From: Ophiostoma sp. CBS 140.51
Lineage: Eukaryota > Ascomycota > Sordariomycetes > Ophiostomatales > Ophiostomataceae
Assembly: GCA_029298735.1 (NCBI GenBank)
Contig: JANSLP010000074.1
Span: 1-64,000, forward strand
Direction: 5' to 3'
DNA length: 64,000 bases
The notes beneath the pieces were generated by a model. That model was not told where the DNA came from. It did not search any database and was given only the letters and a program-made list of their open reading frames with translations. Both the position numbers and the translations under genes were made by a program. Below, piece by piece: positions 1 to 10,772 of the stretch. Position 1 is the stretch's first letter; each line of letters begins with the position of its first letter.

Positions 1-1027
1 AACGAGGACCCGCGGAGATTAGACTGTGTGAGAGCGAGACATGATCGAAGACATGAGAAGAGGACTGAAGAAAGAAAAAAAAAGAGGAAAATCATTTACA
101 GCTAAAAATTCTTCCTAAAATTAGCAAATATAATCCGAGCTATCCCATCTGCTCGAGTTCATTATGATTACAAGAAAGAAGAGGCTCACGACGTTCGAAC
201 ATACCAAAACAAACGACCAGCCATCTCGTGTTATTCTCCTGGATGCTCGGATAATGGCTTGCCAAGCTGCATACAAATGACGTACAGTGGTGTTAGTGCG
301 ATCGATGCACTGCAGATGCTCCACTCATAGGACCCACGTTGCAGGATCGAGACCTTGTCCGGCATGTCGCGGAGGACTTCTTCGAAAAGGCATCAAAAGA
401 CACATGCTAACCAATTCGACAGATTAAACAATGTATCACAGTCTGGCCCATAATAATATGCAATTCTACGTCATGCAATATTTGTATACAAGTGCTGCCA
501 ATTTTGCTACTGTGGGTGCTGTAACTTTTGAGTTATTCGAGTCAACCCAACTGATGCATCAAAGTGAACTACATTCTGCTTCCCACATGCAAACTCATCT
601 CTGACCGAATTAGAACAAAAGAAACGAATATAAACACCTCAAAATACCCGAAGAAAGGGATAAGCCGGTTGACCTATCCTAGCGCTACGTCCATCAGTCT
701 TCGTTCGTTTCATTGGGTGGACTTGTGTCTGACTTGTGGTCTCTTCACATGCTTGCCCACTAAAACCTTGAGTCTGTGACGTCATGACGTAAGCGGTCCT
801 TTCCAAAATGCAAAATGCTCCCACACACATGAAAAAGAACAAAGCAGGAAGGAACAAGCTTTTGGAGCTCCTGTTCTTCCGAAGAAATTTTATTTATCTT
901 CGTTTGTGTCATCCTCTAATCTTTCGGGAGTCAATTGGCCTTCCTACAACATCTTCCACCTCCATCCGTCGTCTTCTTACACGAAAACACCTTTTACTAC
1001 CATACAACACCCACCACCACCGCCACC
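1..1027. other. Gene-free 5' flank and promoter of the flavin monooxygenase
   Basis: No ORF here has fungal codon bias or a recognisable product. The first 550 bases show nothing I can assign. From about 880 to 1027 the + strand becomes C/T-rich and ends in repeated CACCAC just before the start codon, as is common in fungal 5' leaders. An in-frame upstream ORF reaches back to 935, but its first codon is TTG, so the gene starts at 1028. Confidence 0.6.
777..792. promoter_or_regulatory. CRE palindrome followed by a CRE half-site
   Basis: The sequence TGACGTCATGACGTAA holds the full CRE/ATF palindrome TGACGTCA directly followed by TGACGTAA. It lies about 240 bases upstream of the flavin monooxygenase start. 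Sites of this type bind bZIP factors of the ATF/CREB class in fungi; that this copy is used is inference. Confidence 0.45.
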
Positions 1028-2646
1028 ATGCCTGTCGACGAAGGCTACTCACTCAACCCGATTACGCTGGGTTTCCAGATCTACCAGGATGCAGTCAACA
1101 AGTTCCTGTCTCCAACACCTCCCGACCCGAACAAGAAGCTCCGCCGACCCAAGGTGGCCATCATCGGCGCCGGTATCACCGGTATCTCTTCCGCCGCCCA
1201 CTGTGTTGGTAACGGCTTTGATGTCGTTATCTTTGAAGCCGGTGGCCCGGACCATGTTGGTGGTATCTGGTCCCAAGTAAACGACACTTCCGGTCTGCAA
1301 ATCCACTCCGCCATGTACCGCTTCCACCCCTCCGTGCGCTGGTCGCGTGGCTACCCCAACCGTTCCGAGATTGTCGACCAGGTGAAGCAGCTCGCGGACC
1401 GGTACAACCTCAAGTCAAAGACGCGGTTCAATATTCCTGTCGAGAAGGTGTACCAGGACAAGAACGGCCGCTGGATCATCAACGACCCACAATATGGCCT
1501 GTTTGAGGGTGTGATTGCTGCCGTTGGCACTTGTGGCGAGCCCAAGAAGCCGCACATTGAGGGCATGGAGTCATTCAAGGGCGACATTTACCACTCGAGC
1601 GAGCTGACTGGAAAGTCGGCCAAGGGCAAGAAAATTGCCATTATTGGTGGTGGTGCCAGCGCCGTCGAGGCTCTCGAGTTTGCCGACAAGACTAAGGCTG
1701 AGAAGACCTATGTTCTCGCCCGCAGCGAAAAGTGGATCATCCCGCGCAACGTTGTCGTCGACGTGCTACTGTCGTTCAATATTTTGGGCCAAGAAACCAT
1801 GCTGTCTCGAATCCCAGAGGGTTTGTTGCGTCGCTTCTTCTACGGCAAGGACCTCGCCAAGATTGCGCCACCAGAGAACAAGGGCCTCTTCATAGACACG
1901 CCCATGGTCAACTCGGACGTGATGGACAAGCTGCGCGAAGGCAGTGCCCAATGGGTGCGCTGTGATATTGAAAAGTTCTCGGAGAAAGGTGTTGTCGTCA
2001 ACCGCCGTGGACAGGGCGTCCCCAAGGATGGTCCTGGTCACCGCGAAGAGGTTGACGTCGACATGGTCGTTCTCGCCACAGGCTTCAAGCGTCCCCCACT
2101 GTCATTCCTCCCATCTGACTGCTTCGACGAGCCGTACGAGCCGCCAAACTGGTACCTCCAGACCTTCCCGCCCGCCCATCCGTCCATCTCGGCCATCAAC
2201 TGGTAAGTCCCTCTCCCCTTTGAAAATTTGAGCCAAACCATAGATGGCATTCTAACACACATTTCCTTAGTACCTACCTCGCCGCCATTGGCACTGTTGG
2301 CAACTGGCACATTGGCATCTACACCCGCATCCTCCTCATGTTCCTCGTCGACCCCCTGACCCGGCCCTCGCCATTCTGGATGGAGCGCTGGATCGACATG
2401 ACCCGCCTGCTCAAGCAGTGGTCGCCCACCAAGGCCTTTGATTTCTTCACCTACCTCGAGCTCATTTGGTGGTTCGTCTTCTGCGTTGCCTTCAACCCTT
2501 TCCGCTGGAAGTGGGCAATCTTTGTCTTCTTTGGCATCGGCATTGGTCTGCCCCGTGCCACCATCGAGCTGGAGAGTGACTTGCGCGACACGGCCGGTAT
2601 CACCGAGAAAAAGGGCACCGGCCGCGACGAAGGAAGCAGTTTCTAA
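1028..2646 (+). CDS. Flavin-containing monooxygenase-like protein, C-terminal membrane anchor
   Basis: Predicted FAD/NADPH enzyme that oxygenates a soft nucleophile or ketone; the substrate is not visible. The 516-residue product is encoded by two exons (1028-2202 and 2271-2646) with a 68-nt GTAAGT...TTAG intron. ATG 1028 sits in GCCACCATGCC, a strong fungal context. GAGITG at residues 47-52 is the FAD Rossmann motif, FKGDIYHS at 183-190 matches the FMO fingerprint F-x-G-x-x-x-H, GGGASA at 207-212 is the NADPH site, and ATGF lies near residue 345. The second exon encodes a tryptophan- and phenylalanine-rich hydrophobic segment near the C-terminus, so the protein is probably anchored in the ER or another endomembrane. 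A Baeyer-Villiger-type activity is possible, because the families overlap in sequence. No partner genes of a biosynthetic cluster flank it. Confidence 0.9.
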
Positions 2647-3061
2647 AGGAGACGGACATCTCTGGAAGATGTTTTAAGTTTTTATTTAGGGAAGGTGCAG
2701 ATTAGATCATCTTAGACCATAAAACATCGGAAGGCGCGAGTGCAAAAAGCATCGTTGCCCCTTCCTGGATAGAAAACCAGCAAGAGATGCCTTGTATTTA
2801 CCATGGAAAGAACACAGGGCGCAGTATTCCCTTGATCTTTGTTGCTCCTTCCATTTGTGATTGAAGTTGTTGTAAATTGTTTACAATCACGAAGAACTGC
2901 AAACAAATCGATCTTGCCCCTGACTTTGCCAAATTACTACACCATCTTTCAACTTCGAAACAATTCGCCACTATCTCTCACACCGAAGTCTTCGTCTTTC
3001 ACCAACGTCAACCGTCAACTTACTACCATACAATTTTCACCCTTCTCCATCATTCACTACA
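2647..3061. other. Intergenic region between the monooxygenase and the RNase H-like gene
   Basis: This 415-base spacer holds the 3' end of the upstream gene and the leader of the next. The last 120 bases are C/T- and A-rich with no purine-rich block (CATCATTCACTACA just before the ATG), which fits a fungal 5' UTR. I see no RNA gene or repeat in it. Confidence 0.5.
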
Positions 3062-3991
3062 ATGCCTAACCGGGCGAAAGAGGGTTATCTCTCGCTCAGA
3101 AGGAAGATTAGGGGCGCAGGCGCTGGTGCAGGTGCAGGCGATGGTGCAGGTGCCGGCGCTGTCAACGGCTCGGGTGACGGTGCGGGTGCCGGAGAGGGCA
3201 CCGCACAGCCCGAGCTGACTCCCGTCCAGAAAGATCTGGCCCTCACATTCGATGTCTTTGCGTTGCCGAAGCTCTTCACCCCCATCGACGCCACAATTAC
3301 GCCGCCCGAGTTGTTTCCCAGCGGTGTCATTGTAGTCAATGGCATCAATGAGGTTGCCGAGCGTCAATTCTACCGGTTTGTCTACAGACTCGATCCCCAA
3401 GCTATCCTCATCTACACAGCAGGACGTATCGCAACAAGACAGAGTAGCGGCATGAGCTGGACTCGCGGCGGATGCGGCCACGTTTACCATGGAGAAGTAG
3501 AGGCTTCTAATCACGGCGACAGAAGGTTCGAAAACGCGGACCGGCCACATGAGCGGCGTGTCTTGACGATGCAACTGGAGGAAATGGGTGCAGACGGTAA
3601 AGGTCACAAGGTTACGATCGGCCGCGCCGCGCTACGAGCTGCTCTTGCTGTGCTTCAGATTCGTGAATGGACGGCCAACGGAATCAAACGACTCGTCATC
3701 GCCACAGACTCGGAGTACGTCGTGAAACACGCGACTCAATCGCTCGGCAAGTGGGCGCCCAGAAATTTCCAAACCGGCCAAGATCACGACATGATCGAGG
3801 ACAGGGACTTGTGGAAGAAATTTTGGGCGGAGTGTCAATTCTGGTACGAGCAAGGCCTGGAAATCTTCTTCTGGCACATTTCAGAGGAACAAAACAGTCT
3901 CGCGCGCAGCAAGGCGGTCATTGGTGCACAGATGCCGGCTGTGGAAGAGTTCGGTGGCCCGAAGAGTCTCGCGATTCAGAAGGATCTGTAA
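3062..3991 (+). CDS. RNase H-fold protein with substituted catalytic residues
   Basis: A single-exon, 309-residue protein. Residues 1-60 are a low-complexity Gly/Ala stretch. From about residue 112 it follows the RNase HI fold, with a first strand ILIYTAG, a helix GRAALRAALAVLQ, the strand LVIATDSEYVV and a C-terminal FFWHISEEQNSLA. RNase H needs four acidic residues. Here the first Asp is Ala120 (YTAG instead of YTDG), the Glu is Ala190 (RAAL instead of RAEL) and the last Asp is Arg282 (LARS instead of the usual AD); only Asp216 in ATDS remains. The protein is therefore probably not a nuclease and may bind an RNA/DNA hybrid or have another role. The ORF is open and has biased codons, so it seems to be maintained. 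A damaged paralogue lies immediately downstream on the same strand. Confidence 0.8.
   Translation: MPNRAKEGYLSLRRKIRGAGAGAGAGDGAGAGAVNGSGDGAGAGEGTAQPELTPVQKDLALTFDVFALPKLFTPIDATITPPELFPSGVIVVNGINEVAERQFYRFVYRLDPQAILIYTAGRIATRQSSGMSWTRGGCGHVYHGEVEASNHGDRRFENADRPHERRVLTMQLEEMGADGKGHKVTIGRAALRAALAVLQIREWTANGIKRLVIATDSEYVVKHATQSLGKWAPRNFQTGQDHDMIEDRDLWKKFWAECQFWYEQGLEIFFWHISEEQNSLARSKAVIGAQMPAVEEFGGPKSLAIQKDL
3112..3200 (+). repeat. Gly/Ala-coding imperfect GGTGCAGGTGC repeat
   Basis: Irregular repeats of GGYGCAGGTGC encode the Gly/Ala-rich N-terminal segment of the RNase H-like protein (about residues 17-46). Slippage at this tract would change the length of the linker without shifting the frame when units of three bases are gained or lost. 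Confidence 0.6.
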
Positions 3992-4289
3992 TCGTGAAGC
4001 ATTGCTTGTTTTGTTGTTGTTGTTGTTTTTACTGCATTGTTGTTCCTTTTCTTTGTGTGGCTGTTCTACTCTTTATTATTGTCTAGACCGTCTGTTTGCG
4101 TTCTTCATTCTCATCTAATGCCTGTCAATGGTGGTTACCGTTTATTCTTGTCTCGTCATCAGCAGCCTAGAAAACTAGAGAAAAGAGAGTTGGTTTTATC
4201 ACGTCCATTATGAAGCAAGCCTCCAATTTGAAATGGGGTCGATTCTGCTTAATTATGGGCGACTTCTCAATTAAGTTGACTGAACGTTA

Positions 4290-4802
4290 GGGTAAAGGGA
4301 TATGTCGACGGAACTTTCCTTAACAACGGCCGTGACATGCCCCGAGCCGGGTCGGCTTTTGTCCACACGTACTCGCCACAAGACGGCCAACTGAGCGGCA
4401 CAGCTTTCCGCGTCGAGCAAACAGGACCAACAGGCACGGCCTACTTGCCAACGAGCCTCCGGTCCGAGTTACGCGCAGTCCTTGGTGCGTTGACCGCAAG
4501 CCGTTGGGCGGACGAAAATGTACGCACTTTGGTGATCGCTACCACCTCTTCGAGTATCGCCGACGGCTGCACACACTAGGTTTTTGATTGGGCCAGGATA
4601 GGATGGCATACCTCGCAAGGCCAGGTGTTCGCCAATCACGATCTGTGGGAGACCATCTTCCACGTGATGGAATACCTGAGAAACTGATGTTGCGGTGCAA
4701 TTTTGGCTGATTCCTCGGAATTGGAACGAGACCGCCAGCAGCATGGCAACAGCAGCTGCGATGAGCGACTACCAAGATCAGTATTACATTCGCAGAAGTT
4801 AG
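4290..4802 (+). pseudogene. Broken RNase H paralogue
   Basis: Translation from about 4290 gives VKGYVDGTFLNNG, then SELRAVLGAL, LVIATTSSS and, after an in-frame TAG at 4577-4579, VFDWARIGWHTSQGQ and NHDLWETIF. The next part of the fold (VQFWLIPRNWNETAS) is in another reading frame after a shift near 4680, ending at a TAG at 4800-4802. A TGA lies in frame just upstream and no usable ATG precedes the first conserved strand, so the 5' part is also missing. It keeps the first Asp (YVDG) and the Glu (SELR), but the third acid is Thr (ATTS) and the fourth is Ser. The TAG falls where the family normally has a tryptophan-rich segment; TGG to TAG is a CpA to TpA change on the opposite strand, the context preferred by repeat-induced point mutation. 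It is probably a dead tandem duplicate of the gene at 3062. Confidence 0.75.
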
Positions 4803-5733
4803 TCGCCAGGACAAAGGACAAAGAAGAAGGAAAAGCATCATGGGGCCAAATGTTGAATGGCAGACTGGCGGGTGACAGAGCAACTGAGAGGCAACTACTG
4901 CATGTATTTTTTAATGTATTTTAACAGCGTATCCGAGACAAGGGTAGGCTCACGCCCAGTTTGAACGACAAGACACCAGTCTGGACTTTTCATGCACAAA
5001 ATTTCATGATAAACAGCTGAGCTGAACACACATCATTGACTATTCCTACGTCATCTTTCTGTTCGTGGGTATGAGACTTGTAGGACTCTGTCTCTACGCT
5101 GTCTTCAGAGTCGAGCAGGCACACTTTCTTTTCAAACAAAAGAGGTGGCCCCATTATGATGTGTACTTTTCCTTGTCGAGAGTTTTCGATCTTTCGCAAA
5201 TTCTTGTTCTGCGGTTGAGAAGATTTTCGACTTGGGTTTATCTTCGTAGTACTCTGTTCAGGAAAGGCTCAATTTGTCTCCATGGTCCTTCCCAAGTTGT
5301 TTGATAAACTCAATTTGGAAGTTGCAATGTCGCAAGGCAAGAGCCCAGTCCCTTCCTGACGTAGGCAGTTCAAAATAACAATAACAAAACCCGTCCCTTC
5401 CTGCTTTCTTTAATCCCAAAATCGATTGAAACAGAGCTAGAAAATAGCGGATAACCAAAACCGCCAATCTAACGGTCAAGCTTGTCACCGTTGGCTTTCG
5501 GGAAGCTGTTGGCCGGATGTCGTAGTCAGCTGTCGGGTCGTTCTTTGTCGAGCTCCACGTGACGTCATCGACCAACTAAACCTGTCACCAAAGGGACATT
5601 CCAGGCACAAAAAAGACATGTGATTGTAAGCTGCAAAGCTTTAATCTTTCAAGAAAGACATTTTGACATTGCTTTCTCCCTCTCTTTTAATTCAAAACAT
5701 CAATTCGAAGCATCAATTAAAGAACAACACAAA
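4803..5733. other. Gene-free stretch upstream of the SigF-like gene
   Basis: About 930 bases with no supported ORF. The region serves as 3' flank of the RNase H remnant and promoter of the next gene. It includes a combined E-box/CRE element at 5556-5568. Nothing else stands out. Confidence 0.5.
5556..5568. promoter_or_regulatory. Overlapping E-box CACGTG and CRE TGACGTCA
   Basis: The sequence CACGTGACGTCAT contains CACGTG (5556-5561) overlapping TGACGTCA (5560-5567). It lies about 170 bases upstream of the ATG at 5734. bHLH and bZIP factors could compete for the overlapping bases; this is inference from the motifs only. Confidence 0.4.
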
Positions 5734-6599
5734 ATGGAGAACCCAGGTACGTCTCCCAGCACCCTAGCAATGCTTGAACCCCAATCGCCCGCTGGCACAC
5801 CTCACTAACATAACTCTCCCTTTCTTCTACAGCACAAGAAATTCGCGAGGTCATCAAGACTCTCTGCACCCATCCTCAGGACGAGCAGGCCGCTGCCATC
5901 CGCCGTTACTACCTCCCCGATGCCGAGTTTGTCCACCCCTTGTGCCGCGTCCCCGGATTCGGCAAAGAGGCCGTCCGCCAGCACACCCCCGACCGCATCG
6001 CCGAGTTTGTCGACCAGCACGACACCGACCATCATGTCCAAAAGGCTGCTGAATCGATAAATTCGCGCCGGGTCATCGCCGCCATCTTCCGCTGGTACAA
6101 GATCCTGAGTCCCCACATTGAGATTAGCATCGAATCCGTCGCCTGGGATGCCAACCTCCACCGGCTTTATGTAGGCATGCGCCAGCGGTTCGCCCTCTGG
6201 TTTGTGCCCCTGTACGCCGCCAATGTCCGGCTCCTCGTCGAGCTCCACCTCGAAGGTGTCGTCGACGGCAACGGCCATGACAGCAACAGCTACGCCGCCG
6301 TAGCCGCGCAACAGTCGACAACACACGTGCCCAACACGGCGCGCAACCGGATGGTCAATGGCGTGCCCGGCACGGCGCACCAGCCGCCGCGGACGCGGTA
6401 CTACATTGCCCGGCACGAGGACCATTACCAGATCAATGAGGTCCTCAAGTTCTTTACGCTGGGCTTTGGTGCATGGTTGTGGGCGCTGGCACAGCTGTTT
6501 GCGACGTTACTCTGTATCGGCGGCACGACCGTCTGGGACACCACGATTGGCGTGGCCCAGGGCACAAAGCGGAAGGTCATTGGCAGCCGCAAGAAGTAG
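5734..6599 (+). CDS. SigF-like NTF2-like domain protein with C-terminal membrane helix
   Basis: 259 residues from two exons: a 13-base first exon (5734-5746, coding MENP plus one base) and 5833-6599, separated by an 86-nt intron GTACGT...CTACAG. The body looks like the fungal SigF/NTF2-like family: an N-terminal helix with TLCTHPQDEQAAAIRRYY, then the core PDAEFVHPLCRV and a central FRWYKILSPHIEI strand. NTF2-like folds bind small hydrophobic ligands or act as scaffolds; I know no established reaction for this fungal family. Residues about 212-236 form a hydrophobic helix, followed by a short basic tail, so the protein is probably tail-anchored with the domain in the cytosol. The short first exon is why the longest open frame seems to start later than the true ATG. 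Confidence 0.8.
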
Positions 6600-9365
6600 G
6601 AAAGGCCAGTACTGAATTTAAGGAGGAAACGAATGTATGATAGATTTTTGACATGTTATTTCAATTAGAACCATGTACATTTTGAGTTTGCCATGTGTTT
6701 GCACCCCCTTTGTCAATTGTAGAGGTCCATGCCCACCTTAGTCAGGGCAAGGTGAAGGATTTTGTCTTACACTATGATTGTCTTTGTTCTGTGACCGGCC
6801 CAAAGAGGAAACACCCCATAATCCCCATCCCATCTTAATAGATTAAGCAGCCACTTTCACTCTAGAGCTCGAGCCTCGTTCCTCTTGCGTCAGGCCCAAG
6901 GACCGGTTTTAAATCAAGCAAAATGATACACCAAGACATTCAGCTGCCATATTCAAAGGGGAGATGCAGGTGGGTGGTTTGAGTTCATGACAGGTAAGGC
7001 AAGGAACTTGTGCTGTTCCTACACCAAGGAAGCTCATGTATATGAGCAGCTTCACGTTCTTCCTCTATTTTTTTATTACCAAATCTTAAAGATGAGATAA
7101 GATTACCTAGGGGCCAACCTTTATTTGTGTCTTCTTTGCGTTGACTTCAAGTACAGTCGTGTCCAACCCCCCCTATTGTACTCTGTCGAGCCACCCCTCT
7201 TCCGCAGAAGGTATACCTGGTCAATTAATGAATAGCTACTTCCGCCAAACAGGAAAAGCCAAAGAGAATTGCCGTGCATAATGTGTGTATCAAGCCAATG
7301 CACCCCGCACTTTTACTTTGCTTGTTTGTGTTTCCTTTCTGCCATCGTGCTTCTGAGGCTTGTGTTTCTGTTTCGATTTAGTCGGCGATCATAACGGGCG
7401 GGCTATTATTGTTCTTGCGTGCTTTGGGGGCTGGAAGGAGGGGGAAGATGCTATGCAACAGAACTGCTCAATGCCCTTTTGAGCACCTTGAATTGTCCCC
7501 TACTTTTACTTGGAGAACAACTTCTACAGCGACCATGCGTCTCTACTTTGTCAGTCGACATGCCCGGCGGAGTAATTAATCGTCCGTTCATCGTCACTGG
7601 ATGAGGCTCGTTTAAGTGATCTCCCATTGCGGGAGTGGGAGACGGCAGAGACAGCGCGGAGGCAAAAAGAGGGCCGTTCCTCTTTCAGTTTGCCCGGCTT
7701 GCAGAAGCCTTTGACAAGACGGGAAGCAAAGTCGGGCTTCAATCCCGGCTTATAAGGTGCTGGGAAGGGAAGAGCACATCTTGATGAATGCTCTTTTGAA
7801 CATTATTCAAACAACGAAAAGTAAAAGACTTCAAAACGCAGAGCAGGGACCATCCTAGAACGTCTACGCGTGCATGCACGGCTCGGTGTTGCTACGCTTG
7901 AGATTTTGTGCCTTGTGTGCGAAGCCGGTGAATTGTCTATTTAAAAGTTCTCTTGTTGTTCGTACCCCCATCATCATATTTGGTACATCACGGAATATTG
8001 AGGGGTGTGGGTGTCGTGCGTGCAGGAGAGCAAAAGAAAAAGAAAGAGGTCCGTGTTGTTGCAGATCCAGTTCGGGGATCTTTGACTTTTGTCTGTCTTT
8101 TGCCGCTGTGTGTTGGTGAGAAATGCTGCGGCAGAGGAAGAGTCCCGACCGTGGGACACGGCAGCTAGTGCAACACTGGTGCGGAGGGCACTCGATGGAA
8201 GAGGGGCAGAAAAAATCAAAACACAGTGAAGGACGCTCAATACCAGCCACACAGTAAGAGCAGAATTTTCGAGGAAAAAGCATCTGGTATAAAATTCTAT
8301 GGCCAAGTATGGTCGGAGAATTTGTTTGTTTGAATAAGTGTATTTCGCAAGGAGCGAAGTGCGTCGGTGATGTGCACGAGGGGTAAATAAGACTGCGCAG
8401 TAGAAAACAAGCAAAGGGTGCTTTGCGCACGGAAGGCTACGACAGGCTCCCAAACAACAGTCAACAACGGTTCGTCACGTACCCCTCGCTCTTTCTGCAG
8501 TCTTTCTTCCGCAGCACACTTATTTTCGACTTCTTCTCTCCCTCTTCTATCATAACCTTAATCCATTGCGGTGGTTGGACCCCTGCCAGGTGCATCTAGA
8601 CCGTCCGTCTCCTCCACGATTTTCTGCAGTTCTGCGGCCTCTACCAATGTTTTCTTTCCGAGTCAACCTTCCTTTTCTGGTCTTTTCTCCAGCTACCTCT
8701 CTCTTTGAGCGTATTGAAAGTCGTTCTCGACCCCAGAGTTGTGCATTTCAACGGTACTGGCCAACGCTCAAGCTTCGTCTGCCCATTCCGTGCGGGACGC
8801 CCCAAGCGACGGGATAACTCAGAATAAAAAGCATAAAAATCACGACCATGCACAAAGTGTGGCACACAACCAAACTTGTGGAAGCCGCTCGGAGGGGTCG
8901 AGCATGCAGAGATGGGCAAAAGACTGCGGGCGACGGCCAATATTGTGTCTTTGACAGCAACCAGTGTTGACCTGCATCCTCCTTCCCCACACTTTTGTCG
9001 ACGACATGACAATTTTCAACAGAGACTCTGCAAGTCATGGTCCCTGCGTGCCATGCGTCCAAAAAGACGAGTCCACAGGAACTCTATCTGTGCTCTCCTT
9101 TCTTTTGATTTTGATAAATACGATTGACGAGATCTTTCCTTTCTTCACCGTACCAGAAACCATGAACCCTGTTCGTTTTTTTTTCAAACTGTCCTGCAAG
9201 GGCACCTTTTTCTTCGCCTTTTTCCTTTTTTACTTCTTCAATTTATCTTTTATATTTTGGCAGGCCCGCCCTCATTGGTCTTCCACCTCCGTCTGATTCC
9301 TCTTCCTCTCTCATTCATTCCTTTATCTCCTTATTTTGGCATCATCTCACCTTGATACTGGCCTG
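6600..9365. other. 2.8-kb gene-free region
   Basis: No ORF longer than about 190 codons is present and none has the C/G-ending codon use of the neighbouring genes. The part from about 8480 to 9360 alternates C/T-rich blocks with ATG-poor sequence and probably holds the long promoter and leader of the receptor-like gene. I see no tRNA, repeat array or pseudogene here. Confidence 0.5.
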
Positions 9366-10523
9366 ATGTCTTCCAACACAACAGATGGTGGCTTTCCACC
9401 ACCATCAGCCTACGCCAACTTGCCCCACGATGACAAGCGGCGGTCAACATTGTTGTCCATCTGGTGCTTGACTGCACTTTCTCTCCTGTTTCTGGCCGCC
9501 CGTCTTCTCTGCAAACTATGCACACGGCGCCGGCTCTGGTGGGACGACCATGTCATGGTTGTGGCCTGGATGGCCATGACTGTCTCCGTCGGTTTGTCAA
9601 CATGGTCCGTCACTTTGGGCGAGGGACAGCACGTCTGGGACGTCGATCCAACGCACTTTGGCATGATTGGCCTCCTCGGAAACCTGACGGGCACGTTCTC
9701 CATCTTGGGCGCCGTCTGGAGCAAGACGTCGTTTGCCTTGACGCTGCTGCGCCTGCTGTCAAACCATCCTCGTCTCCGAATCCTACTATGGATCGGCATC
9801 ATCAGCATGAACATCGCCATGGGCCTCAACGCCGTGTTTTTGTGGGTGCGCTGCATGCCGCTCGTCAAGACGTGGGACCCTTCGGTGCCGGGCACCTGCT
9901 GGGCGCCTCAAGTTTATCCGATTTACGGCATTTTCGCTGCTGGCTACTCGGCCGTCATGGATTTTGTGCTGGCGCTGCTTCCGTGGAAGATTGTCTGGCG
10001 GCTGCAGATGCGGCAACAAGAAAAGCTGGGCGTGGCGATTGCCATGAGTCTGGGCGTGGTGGCGGGCGGCATGGCAATCGTGAAAACGTCGCAGATTCCG
10101 TCACTGGCAGCGGGCGACTTTACCTATGCCTCGATCCCATTGATTGTCTGGGGCGCCGCGGAGTCGGCGGTGACGATCATGGCGGCGTCGATCCCTGTGC
10201 TGCGTGTGCTGTTGAGAGACGCACACCAGTTGACACTACGGCACTACATGGTGTCAACGGGTGCAGGCGGGACAGGTGTGCGTGGTGGCGATGGCGATGG
10301 CGATGTCGGACAAGAGGAGATGCGGAATGTTGTTCGTGTGGAGCGTCAGATACAGCATCGTCGTGATTTGGAGCACGGCAGTGAAGACGATGAGCGGGCA
10401 CTGCGGTCAGTTGGAAGTCAACAAACGGTAAGGACAGCTCGCGAAGGGTCGTCGAAAGAGACAGACATGTTTAGTATTCGAGTTGCATTGTGTGATGATG
10501 GGTCAAGTCAAGAAGGGAGGTGA
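9366..10523 (+). CDS. PTH11-like / fungal rhodopsin-domain integral membrane protein
   Basis: A 385-residue, single-exon protein with seven hydrophobic helices between residues about 28 and 285 and a hydrophilic C-terminal tail. Family marks are the basic-acidic turn after the first helix (RRRLWWDDHVMV, residues 54-65), a CMPLVKTWDP...GTCW loop (163-179) with two cysteines likely to form a disulphide, the MDFVLALLPWKIVWRLQM stretch (198-215), and AAESAVTIMAASIPVLR (264-280) in the last helix. Fungal proteins of this group are plasma-membrane sensors or receptor-like proteins; the best-known member, Pth11, senses surface cues, but most have no assigned ligand. There is no CFEM domain at the N-terminus. 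The start is the ATG at 9366; an in-frame extension to 9336 begins with TTG. It converges on the dehydrogenase gene that ends at 10773. Confidence 0.85.
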   Translation: MSSNTTDGGFPPPSAYANLPHDDKRRSTLLSIWCLTALSLLFLAARLLCKLCTRRRLWWDDHVMVVAWMAMTVSVGLSTWSVTLGEGQHVWDVDPTHFGMIGLLGNLTGTFSILGAVWSKTSFALTLLRLLSNHPRLRILLWIGIISMNIAMGLNAVFLWVRCMPLVKTWDPSVPGTCWAPQVYPIYGIFAAGYSAVMDFVLALLPWKIVWRLQMRQQEKLGVAIAMSLGVVAGGMAIVKTSQIPSLAAGDFTYASIPLIVWGAAESAVTIMAASIPVLRVLLRDAHQLTLRHYMVSTGAGGTGVRGGDGDGDVGQEEMRNVVRVERQIQHRRDLEHGSEDDERALRSVGSQQTVRTAREGSSKETDMFSIRVALCDDGSSQEGR

Positions 10524-10772
10524 CAAGAGCTGAACAGCGCTTGTAAAATGCATTATGTATGTATTGTAAGGTCTCTCAAAGAATTAAATAAAAAATGTCA
10601 AATACGTATATTCCACGCCACTCCAAACACATTGGGAGCAACGGTCAGTTGGTATAAACAATCAATGAACGAAAACAACAAAGGAAAGAAAGGGAATGAA
10701 TAAACCAATCAAAAAGATCAGTCACAAGAACTTGAAATCCGCGGCACCCACCCCCCTCGCTCGGCGTCGTGC